64,000 nucleotides of DNA from NCBI GenBank assembly GCA_965153455.1, contig OZ234498.1:14322001-14386000 (forward strand). The letters run 5' to 3'. Origin of the DNA: Sphagnum compactum (taxonomy: Eukaryota > Bryophyta > Sphagnopsida > Sphagnales). Made by a program: the position numbers and the translations under genes. Below the pieces are notes generated by a model. That model was not told the DNA's origin. It did no database searches and saw only the letters and a list, made by a program, of their open reading frames with translations. Of this stretch, positions 12,081 through 22,498 are shown in pieces (position 1 is the first letter of the stretch; every line of letters starts with the position of its first letter).

Positions 12081-12782
12081 CCTTTTTGAAGAAATATTTT
12101 GCAAAGGCAAAGGTGGTGGATTCAACTACAACTTTGGAAAAAGTTATCTTCAGGGATGCCCATAGCAAGTTAAGACTTTAAACTTATGGATCACAAATTT
12201 TATAACATTTTTTGGTAACAAACATATTATGTTTTTTTTGGTTGTTTTTTGGTAAGTTTTGGGACAATCATTACAAGGAATTTTTTATTAATAATTAGTT
12301 TTTCAAAAATGCTACATGTGAATGTTATAGTGTTTAGTCACCTTGTACAAGTCACACAAGAATCTTAATCACAAAAAAATTATGTGGCACCCAATCAAAA
12401 CAACAATATGTATTTTACATAATTCCATTTGTGAACAAAAGATATGAGGTAAATTTTAATGAAAGGGAAACATTACAACATTATGTAACATTATCACATA
12501 TCAACACTATAAAAATATGTACTATTTAACCCATAGACAACTACCTATTATCTATCCTAAACCTATTTAATTAATTACCTTCCTACCTTAACATATTGTC
12601 AATTATTCTAAGCTATTCCACCATAGAATATTTTAGGATATTATAGGCAATTCCACCATAGGTTATTTTAAATAGGTTATTCCACCTTAAGTTATTTTAA
12701 ATTATTCTACTTTAGGATATTCTCATTTATTTAAAACTACATTAAAAGCAATTTGGAAATAAACGACTATAATTTTAGTCAC

Positions 12783-12818
<36 letters not shown>

Positions 12819-12977
12819 CGAACACATGTGATTATCAACCCTATAGTTGCTTTGAACAAATGGCAAAAGACATGTAGTCACAAAAATGTCCACACACTAG
12901 AAGGAAACTGTCATTTTGCAATTGTCATATGTAATTGATTTTCAATTGCATGCGACACATGCAACTTCTAGACCCAA

Positions 12978-13647
12978 TCTATTGTATTAATTCACTACGT
13001 CTGTGCGTGTGTCTGTCTGACACGACAATTCTGCATAGGCCTTTGCATTTTCTATGGCAGAACCGGGTCGTGGTGGCGGAGAGACACACGCCAGCCATCG
13101 ATCGTAACCGTACTCTAAGTACCCACGTGTTTGTAATCTAACTTTTACCACAGTGGGTAAAAATCAATCCACTTTTCAAATTTCACTTTTACTTTTTGGC
13201 CGTTCAAATAATAGGGCACAGTAGTAACCGTATTCTAAGTACCCACGTGTTTGTAATCTAACTTTTACCACATTGGGTAAAAATCAATCCACTTTTCAAA
13301 TTTCACTTTTACTTTTTGGCCGTTCAAATAATAGGGGACAGTAGTAGTGTGATTGTGAATCAACGGTGGGAAACAACTGTAGTGATTGTGAAATCGATGG
13401 TGGGGAGCAAAGCACAAAGCACCATAGGGATTTGAATCAACGGTGGGGAATGAATACCGTGGTGTTGTGTGCTCTGGAAATAGGCTCTGGTAGAAACATT
13501 TAACTGCACTTAACATTTAACCCAACAACTTGGTTTGCCTCCCATTTCCAACTCTTCAGTTACTGTCCCATCTCTAACTAACCATGGTGGGTTACCTTAA
13601 TTTTATACCAACCTCTCACAATGTCCGAAGGTCACGGGTATTACTAG
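12978..13647 (+). mobile_element. Non-autonomous Helitron-like element
   Basis: The right end has the 19-nt word TGTCCGAAGGTCACGGGTA followed within a few bases by CTAG, with host T next (13648). The same word ends the element at 21165-21567. The left end TCTATTGTATTAATTCAC begins after a host A (12977) and resembles the TCTA.TATATTAATA starts of plant Helitrons. The A/T host flanks, TC start and CTAG end are the Helitron signature. Inside lies an exact-period 120-bp tandem duplication. There is no coding capacity. Confidence 0.55.
13105..13344. repeat. Tandem duplication, two copies of 120 bp
   Basis: Copy 1 runs from about 13105 to 13224 and copy 2 from about 13225 to 13344, with an exact 120-base offset and only about three substitutions (for example TACTCTA/TATTCTA and CACAGTGGG/CACATTGGG). 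Each copy contains CCCACGTGTTTG, which includes a CACGTG E/G-box word. The near identity indicates a recent duplication within the Helitron-like segment. Confidence 0.9.
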
Positions 13648-14659
13648 TAGTTGCATAAAACAACTTGTACATGACCAGTAGTTGCATATACCATAGTGTA
13701 TGTGGACACTATATATGTTATGAATTTATACTTTATACATTTATATTACTCTACAAGGGTTGCCATGGTGACACGTGTTCATTTGTGAAGGTCAATTTTA
13801 TGGTGACATGTGGCAATTTTAAAAGGCCTATCGATTAGTTATTTTTTAATTAATTAAGTATGTAGGTAGGTAGGTCATGGGTAGGTTGTAAGTTCATAGG
13901 ATGGTAGGTTTAGATTAGGTAGGTACGTTTTAAATAATTCAATTTTGTGTTTGAATTTAACTTTTAAGATTGAACCTCTTTCATTGGCCCATCCTAAATG
14001 CCATTTGGTACTTGATTTGTGAACAAGACAAATGCACTTACGTATATAATGTGCACACTTGGAATCTAGGGCAAAAAATATGGGATAAAAAAATTCAATT
14101 GCAAATGCAACCAATGTAGTTGTAGCCTACATGTAAATATTACATGCTATTTATGCCATATTAACCTAATTTACCTACAAGCTGAATTAATTATATTATA
14201 AGTAATAAAAATGAATTGATAATAATTATAAAGTATAATAATTTTATTATTAATAATTGGATCATAAATATATTTATATTTATTATTGTAATAACATTAT
14301 AATAATTATAATAATTTATAATAATTAATGGTCAATAATATCATATTATTATTACTTGATTTAAATTAATAGTTCACTTAGATTAGTAATTAACCTAGGG
14401 TAGGGTACATATAGGCAAATTAATGTAGCTTATTAACCATAAATATATTACCATAAATAATAATATAGTTCAAATTAAAATTATAGTTATTGAAGAATAA
14501 AAATGATATTTTTAAAATAATAATCATAATCATAATAATAAAATATTAACTATTGAATAATAATAATTTTCATTAGTAAGTGATAATATTAATAATTATA
14601 AGTATAATTATAATAGTTTTTTAATAATTATATATGATTAGCTATAATGATTATATACA

Positions 14660-15380
14660 TATGGGGCTAAATTTATGATGGATAAATTAATTTTGTTTTA
14701 AATAATTATGAGGTTAAATGAAAAATGGCTAAATTGATTTTGGTTCAATTAACCATGGTTAAACTAATCATGATTAAATGATCCATAGTTAAATTAACTA
14801 GAAAGTTAAATTTATTAATTAATTGAACCATGTTTAATTTAGTCATGTTAATTTAATTTAACCTCCTAATTAGTTCAACGATAATTAGTTTAGCCAATGA
14901 ATTTACACATGGATAATTTAACCAAAATTAATTTTTACATAATTAATGTACCCAAATTTAGTATGGCCACCGTTAGTTTAGCCAAAGTTAATTTAACCTC
15001 ATAGTTAATTCAACCAAAATTAGTTTAGGCCTGGTTAGTTTAGCCAAAGTTAGTGTAACCATAGTTATTTTAACAAAAATTAATTTAACCATGTTTAGTG
15101 TAACCATAGTTAGTATAGCCAAAGATAATTTAACCTTGTAATTAGTTTGTTATGGTTAGTTCAGCCAAAGTTAGTTTAACTTCATGATTAATTTTGCCAA
15201 AGTTAATTTAACTTCATAGTTAATTTTGCTATAGTTAGTTTAGCCAAAGTTAATTTAAGTTCATAGTTAATATTGCCATTGTTAGTTTAGTCAAAGTTAA
15301 TTTAACCATGGTTAATTTAATCATAGTTAGTTTTGCCATGGTTAGTTTGACCTTGATTAATGCGAATTTAACTTAGGTTT
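14660..15380. repeat. Degenerate minisatellite of TTAGTTTAGCC / TTAATTTAACC words
   Basis: About 700 bp consist of loosely repeated 11-13-nt units alternating AAAGTTAATTTAACC, CATGGTTAGTTTAGCC and relatives, with many substitutions. Units are in the same orientation, with several reverse-oriented GGTTAAA words near the left edge. Upstream (14160-14650) is almost pure A/T. No coding potential. Confidence 0.7.
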
Positions 15381-15699
15381 AACCAATGTTTATTTTGGGT
15401 AACATTAGTTAGCGTGGGTTTAGCTTTAGTATTATAGGTATAATACTACTATACATAGCCTAGGTAGATATATTGAATGTATTAACGTAGGTATGTATTA
15501 ACCTAGGCCATGATATATATGACACGTGTCCATTTTGTACACTACTAGTTGCATGTTAATTGCACACACAACCGTATGGCCCAAAACTTATACAATACCA
15601 ATTTTGTAGTTGCACACACAACCAATGTCGTTGCAAATGGCACCTAGTGGCATGTAGTTGCATAATGATCGGTTGTAAATGATAGGATTTCTACTAGTG

Positions 15700-18359
15700 A
15701 CATGGACAATATTCGTAATGATAGTCACAAACTGCTTGTCACTATAAGGGATTTTTCATCCATTGACGTGGCACGTATATTTGTATGACTATGCAACTAC
15801 CTTTGCAACTAAGTTGATGTGGCACATGTAGTCACAAGAATATGTGACTACCTTTATGACTAAATTGTATTATAAACCATATGGTGCCACCTACGATTGC
15901 TTAAATGACAACAACATAACCATGTGGCAATTTTTAATTTGTTGGGTTAACTAAAATGTATTTTACAATTTTATACAATTAGATGTTGCTATGTGGCAAT
16001 ACTTATTTATGAAAGTTATTGGAAATGCTAACATATATAATATATAGGCTTGACAAGTGGTAATGGCAACCAACCACCTATTGGCACATGTGATGTTAGG
16101 GCGATTGTATGTAGTTGTTTTGTTGATAGTCAACTCATAGTCTGAATGCAGAGGCGTTTAACTTCCAATCTGTTGAGATTTTGTTGCAATGACTTTTTAG
16201 CTCCAAATAGTTTTGCTGGAATACTTATGGCTTCCAAGTTTTGTTTACAAGCCTTCACTTGCAAAACAAAAACTACAACTTAAGATAACATCTTCACTAT
16301 TGTTGTGATTGATGCCAGAAAAAAACAAAAACTTGAATTGGAACAACTTGAATAGCCTTAACTACCATGGCCAATGCAAAAAAAATAAAAATTAAGCTTT
16401 TTGGTTGAAAAAGATCTCAAACACAATCGTCATCAAAATGGACAACAACAAAAGCCATGTAAGGTGATAAAATATTTTAGAACCACTTCATAAAGATTAC
16501 AAATTCACCTCTTCTTCAATCATAGAAATTTTGTGTGTTATACCTTCCAACTTTGACTCATTAGAGTTGAACACCTTTTGAGCTTGCAAAACTTGGCACT
16601 TTTGGTCCACCATCATGAACCTATGGCCAATGAGGTTCTTTTCCACCTTTGTTTTTTCGTGGTCCAAATGTTCCATCATCACTTGCGAATGCTTCAAAAG
16701 CTCGAAAAAAAATGAAACAAGATTAGTAACTTGCTTCAACTCCTCCGTTGCAATATTGTAAGGATAAAAACCTTGTTGCAATTCAAACCTCTATAACCTC
16801 TCACATAGTTAAAGGGTTCATAGAAAAGGAGAAAACTCATGATGTGAAGTGGGCTATTGCTACAGCTTGCATGACCAAGGAGAAAGCTTGGAAATTGGAG
16901 GTTATGGCCTTGAAATCTGAAGGCACAAAAATGAATGGTCCACATATCATTCAAAAATTTGACATCAACGAAGATTTGACCAAAAGCATTGTGTACAAGA
17001 AACAAGGACAAGCAAAACTATTTATATACATGTCAAAAAACTAATCTAAAATCACACAACCACAAGTGCACTGGGCTAATTTGCAACATAGACTAAACTT
17101 CCAAACAACAAAAAAATGAGGAAAATCAAACAATGCAAAGCTTGGAATAACTCAAGACCTAGCTTGAATGGCCCTTGAGGCTCCTAAAGAAGGAGACAAT
17201 TTGTTGTCCCTAAGATTAGACGTGGTTAATGGCGCATGCATACCCTACACATTCCATTTTTAGATTTTGAAAAGTTCCCACCCTGTCCATTTAACTACTT
17301 TAATTACTAGCCACGTCTGCACATTTTTACCCTGAATCCTTGGTAAGGACTGACCCAAGTGGGTACATTTGGCTCCTTTTATAAAAAATGCACCCCTTTG
17401 TGTTCTTGTTTTGGGCCCCTTGTTTCATGTTTTGGATTTAGACTTTGACATATTCTTTGGTCATTTGTCATGGTAATTTTCATGTCGTGATGCCGGTACA
17501 AGTAGGAAGGGTTAAATATTATTCCATATTAATCCACAACTCATGATCCTACAACTCATAAGATTCTTGACTTGTGGAGTTTATAGTTTGTTGGTCCTTA
17601 CAAATACTATCTTGTGTAGGTGTGCTCCTATGTGTCAATCAAAACACACAAATTCTCATAGTCTCTTCACAATTTTTCACAATTTCTTTGGCCTGAGTTA
17701 GCTTTGTTCCTACTATTTATACTCAACAACTTGGTTGTTTAATGTTTCTTTATTTGTGTGTATGATTCTACCAGTTGCAAGTCATGGAAGTACCTGCACT
17801 ATTTGTTGATTACTTCTTGACCTTTTCAATATTTAATTAATTAATGTTTCTTTACTTCCAAGTGCAACATTGTGAATTTGTTGCAATCACCAAGTTACTT
17901 GTTTGTTTCATTATTGGTGTTAAAATTGTGACACGTTGTGTTTAGTTTCATATAGACTTGGTATGTATTTGGTAGGTTGGGGAATTACTTGGTTACTTCG
18001 TTAAAGATTGTATGCACTTAGGTACTTTGCTAATTAGTGCTACTTAGATGCACATGGTTGGTAAAAGTAGATCATGACATACTAAGGGCAGCCTAGGTAT
18101 GTTAAGGATTGATTAAAAAAATCAAAAGAATGATCATAAGTTTGTGTCATTTCTTCAAGTGTGGCTCATTTAATTCTTTTGATATTGAGCAAAACTTCCA
18201 ATATGCGAAGGTGAGGTTTTGAACAAATGTATGTATTAAGGTGTTTATTGTCCTTTTTTTGGGATGTCCAATATGGGACTTATGGGACATTTCAAATAAA
18301 GTGTCCACGGTAAATTTTTAGTTTCAAAGATTTTTCAAAAGGTTATAGTCATGTCCAAG
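15700..18359. other. Intergenic spacer
   Basis: No gene I can defend. Two overlapping, opposed open frames lie at 16497-16781 (minus, 94 residues, Lys/Glu-rich and coiled-coil-like near its C-terminus) and 16748-17044 (plus, 98 residues). Neither has a domain I recognise. One of them could be a remnant of a mobile-element ORF. The rest is AT-rich with words such as AGTCACAA and CAACTACC shared with the ends of the 12.9-15.7-kb element. Confidence 0.4.
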
Positions 18360-18960
18360 CTTGGGGGATGATGGAAATAAGCTCAAGGGGTGATAGGGGT
18401 GATGAGAGGAGAAGGACAAGCAATGGATTTTTATTTATTTTTTGGAATGATTAGGGGACATTATGAAAACATGAAGGGATGACAAGGACATTAAACAACA
18501 CCAAGGAGACACTAGGGGATGTCGGGCAATGTTGGGAAAACATCATGAAACATTGGAATTACTTTTCCTTGGGCAACAAGGGGATGATAGGGAAATTAGA
18601 CAACATTGAAAATATGTTAAAAAACACCAAACAACTTGAACGAAACATCAAAGGATATTGGGCAACATTGAGGGATATCAAAAAAAATTCTAATAATTAA
18701 AGTTGTTGAAAAAATGCTAAGTAGTATTGAAGAGATGTTAAGGACATTAAGCAATGTCGAGAAAATTCTAAAGGACATCAAAATGCTAGGAAAATGTTGA
18801 ACAATGATGGGAAGATGTTAAAAAAACAATTGGAAAACATTGGGGCACATCAAGTAGTGTCAAAATATACCAAGCAATCTTCAAAAGACATTAAGAATTG
18901 CTAGAAAAATGTCGAAAGACATAAAGAAAAACAAGTCCAAACCAAATTAAACTAAATTTC
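18360..18960. repeat. Degenerate minisatellite with GGACATTAAGCAATG-type units
   Basis: About 600 bp show recurring 12-18-nt purine-rich words: GGGATGATAGGG, GGACATTAAACAACAC, GGCAATGTTGGGAAAACAT, ACATTGGGGCACATCAAG. The 73-residue open frame at 18479-18700 is built from these repeats (recurrent NT/NI/KN..L blocks) and is best seen as a by-product. Confidence 0.6.
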
Positions 18961-20312
18961 AATTAAAGAATATTTAGAAAAAATACCATTTGTAAGGGTA
19001 CCATGAGAGATGTCCCTCCTAGCAACCATGATATGTAAAGTTTATCATTTTGTAAAGAATGAATTTTTAAAACACCAAACAAAATTTCAAAATAATTTTT
19101 TTAATCACAAATTATAATGTTACATACAAAGGAGATTAAACAAATGTGCATAATAATGCCAAAAGCTTTGTGCTTATTGAAATGTGGAAGCATGCACAAA
19201 AAGTCAAGTGCATATGGGCAAATACATACTAAAATATTTTTTGTAAGGTATTTCTACTTTGCTAGAAACCTAAAATTGTCAAATGTTCATTTTCAAAGAA
19301 AAAAATCATCTTTTCATCTAGGGTTCACCATTTAATGCATGCCAAGGTATAATGTTGATGAACAAAAATATAGGAATTCCACAAAGATATCATGTTGTAA
19401 AGGATATTTTCATTTTGCTTAATTCTAGTGATTTTAAATGTTTATTAAACTACATTTTATGTTCAGTTATGGTTCATTTACATGTAATTGGATTTTGGGT
19501 AGAAGATAAATGTTGTTCATTAAAGATTTTTGAATTATTGAACTCATATGCATAACTTTGCAAGATAATTTCACTTATAGTGATTTAGAAGAAAAGTCCC
19601 CCATTGATTATATTTAATCATATATATATATATATATATATATAAAATTCTGCCTTAATAACTATAGTTATTGAATGTGTGAAAGTTGAATCCCTTTTTA
19701 ATAGTTGTGTGCTTTAATTTATATTTAGGTCTTTGAACTTGGGAGGTGTAGAAAAAATTGCATTTGTGCAAGATCTTATGGACACTCCAAAGTAATGTAC
19801 CTACCCATCTTAGTTATCTAAATTAACATATCTACATACTTACTTACATACATATTATTGAAGGGACAATTTTGACTAATACTTAGTGACATTTTGAATG
19901 GATATAGAAAATATTTATAGAAAAAATAATTGCATTAAATATCTATCGAAAAGATAGTAATAGTGTTTGTAGCTTTGAAAAAATGGATGACACCAACTTT
20001 TTCCTAAATATTCAAGGTTTAAATTATTGAACATAAACATCTTCTTTTTCATGTTTATAAGGAAGATTGTCACTTGAAGTTTTCAATTGAACTATTGAGC
20101 ATTTATCCAATTTCTTTCATTTGAAATCTATGATTATAATGTGTAGATTTTTTTCTATTTCAACCTTTGTTATCTTGTTCTAATTGTTGAATTTTGTTGC
20201 AAAACTTTTAATTCTATTTTGTCACCTCCCATATTTAATGGTATTTTGGTAGAAGTTTTTTCACAAATGTTTTTCAAAATTTATAAAAACAATCAATGAT
20301 TATCAAGTTTGG

Positions 20313-20350
<38 letters not shown>

Positions 20351-21164
20351 CTAGAATGTGGTCATAGTAAAAGAGCCAAAACATTGATCGACTACAATGA
20401 AAACCTATACTTACATTACTTTGAAAATTAATCATTTATTAATTTTTAATGAAATAATTATTCATGTTTTGGAATTGTGAATATTTGTTTACTAGTGAAA
20501 TTAAAATCCCTTGAATTTGAAATTATTTCATTATGTTAATAAAGCTTTTTTTCCATACACAAAACATAATGATTTTTAGTAGACTTAAAATTGAACACAC
20601 TTTAAGTTTCTCAAAAATTCACTAAATGTTTTCAAATTTCTTTTGAGCTTTAACATATTTCATATTGTGATGTTTTTAGGTGAACATTTATTGAATGTTG
20701 TTGATTTTGAACATCTTTATATATATATATATATATATATGATTAAAAGCAAAGTTGTACATTTATTATAATATGGGTCATATTTAATTTCAATATCAAA
20801 TCCAGAAAACTATTTTTTAAAAGCCAAAGTATATGTTTAAAATATAATTTTAGTAATTAATAAATCATTACATGAAAGCCATGTGTAGATTGTAATCCTT
20901 AATAAGGACTTTGATTTTACCATTAGTGGTTCCTTTTATTGTGATTGTGCTTTAAAATATTACTCTTACACATTTGTACTCCCAAAAAACATAAGTTCAT
21001 TAGTCTAGATTTATCAAAGGACTTTACATTTGGTGACCATATTGTAAAACATAGAACCAATTTTTTAAATTTGAAGATCAAGATTGTTAGAAATTTTGAA
21101 TATTGAAATGAACTTTATATTCATAAAAACAAAATTTTGATATTTTGTAAAATCTTGAACATTA
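18961..21164. other. AT-rich spacer with AT microsatellites
   Basis: No gene is supported. It holds AT dinucleotide runs at about 19619-19644, 20315-20348 and 20720-20740. The open frames at 19117-19335 and 19352-19555 are short and motif-less. Confidence 0.6.
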
Positions 21165-21567
21165 TCTACTTATATAATATCCTTGGTTTTGTCCTGTTGT
21201 GGTTGGCGGTCGTCCTTTCCATCCATCCGTCCCATCGTCCATACCATCATCCATCCGTCCTGTCGTCCATCCCGTCATCCATCCGTCGCTCCATCCATCC
21301 AAGGCAAAGTGGGCGGGGGAGGGGGCGGGCCCTTCTTAAATTGCAAAACTCCACTGTTTCAGGGAATTGCCCATTCTGCCCTATTTATAGCACAATAGGT
21401 ATCCATCCTGTTATGAAGGGGTATTGGCCCATAATAAAAATTTCAGGCAGGCACTAAGGAAGGCTCGGTATGCAATCAGTGCAGCCAATTTTTTCCTTTT
21501 TTGGGCTTTGGGGAGAGGGGGAAAGGAAGAAATTTCACAGTGTCCGAAGGTCACGGGTACCCACTAG
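21165..21567 (+). mobile_element. Short non-autonomous Helitron
   Basis: It starts with TCTACTTATATAATATCC directly after a host A (21164) and ends with GGTCACGGGTACCCACTAG directly before a host T (21568). This is the A|TC...CTAG|T signature of Helitrons. The terminal word TGTCCGAAGGTCACGGGTA is identical to the end of the element at 12978-13647. The 403-bp body is GC-rich compared with its AT surroundings and contains a CCATCCATCCGTCC-type minisatellite (about 21215-21300) and a G-rich run. There is no helicase. Confidence 0.65.
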
Positions 21568-22498
21568 TATATATATATAATGTGTGAATGGTCATTTATA
21601 AAATTATTTACCCATCATACTTGATATTAAGGGTTACACAAGTGAGGTGTTAAAATGTTAGTTTGATGTTCAGCACTTACCCTTAGAAGAAGAAAAACCT
21701 TATATATAAAAATTAAGGACGGGAAATACAAGGCAAAAGTGAGCACAAGTAGACACCACCCAAAGAAAAAAAAAAAACCAAAAAATTAACAAAAATTGGC
21801 AATTTTTTTTAAAAAAAGAGAAATTAGTTGGACTTACACTAAATTTTGTCCTTCATTTTACACTAAACTATTACTTTTGATTCTAACTAAATTCCTTAGA
21901 TAAAAAGAAATTCCTTAGTAAAAAAATAGCGAAATTTCACAAGTAAAATTTAACAAAAAAAAAAAAACTGCTTTTTCTAGTAGTACCCAGCCTTCCCAAA
22001 AGTCAGGACGGACGGACGGATGTTTGTCGCCGCGACATGACCATGTCTGCATAACGACACTCGTCGCTGCCCCCTCTCTTCCACCCTCTCAAGAGTCGAT
22101 ATTGGATCATTTCGCGGATTCCGAGCTCTTCTTGAGCGCAGCTCACGCCCCAGATGCCCAAGAGTGCCGCCGAGAGTGTCGTGGGGACAGAGAAGGAGAA
22201 GACGAGAGAGAGAGAGAGTTCAGGCAAGGTCATGGGGGGAGCAGAGACTTATGATTATTAGAGGGACAAAGCTGAGGGCTAGACGTAATCCACTGGGAAT
22301 ATTGGATCAATAATACCCCGCGCGCGCGCACGTTGCTTGCGATATGGACGAACGGGCACGGATAAGGAAGGAGGACTGTTGGTGCGGCTTATCAGTCGAG
22401 TGTACGAGGGAAGGCGTAATTCGCTAGAAGAGCATGCAAAAGAGAATTAGGCTTATTATTGTCTCGCGGTTGTTGTTGCTTGCGTCAGGCTCTTCATA
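21568..22498. promoter_or_regulatory. Upstream region / putative promoter of the aconitase gene
   Basis: AT-rich to about 21980, then a sharp rise in G+C just ahead of the aconitase start. It contains GGACGGACGGACGG (about 22005-22018), an AG run (about 22205-22222), a CGCGCGCGCG run (about 22319-22329) and many CG dinucleotides. This is the normal position of a plant housekeeping core promoter and 5' leader. I see no convincing TATA box, so the transcription start is not placed. Confidence 0.4.

Larger units (their letters stand above)
12895..15699. mobile_element. Candidate CACTA-type element (nested insertion inside)
   Basis: The left end CACTAGAAGGAAACTGTCAT (from 12895) is inverted at the right end, which reads ATGATAGGATTTCTACTAGTG up to 15699. 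Read from outside, both ends start CACTAG.AG.AA and continue into TCATTT. The trinucleotide ACA flanks both sides (12892-12894 and 15700-15702), as expected for the 3-bp target duplication of CACTA (Spm/En) elements. TAGTTGCA words recur inside near both ends, like subterminal repeats. No transposase is visible. Caution: weak inverted similarity (TGTCCA) continues just outside the ends, so the true border could lie further out. A Helitron-like segment (12978-13647) and a minisatellite (about 14660-15380) sit within it. Confidence 0.45.

Noticed and set aside
16497-17044. Two overlapping opposed open frames of 94 and 98 residues
   Set aside because: They are suggestive of coding (one is coiled-coil-like), but no family is recognised and both cannot be real genes. 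They are mentioned only in the spacer entry.
18479-18700. 73-residue Lys/Asn-rich open frame
   Set aside because: It is composed of degenerate minisatellite units.
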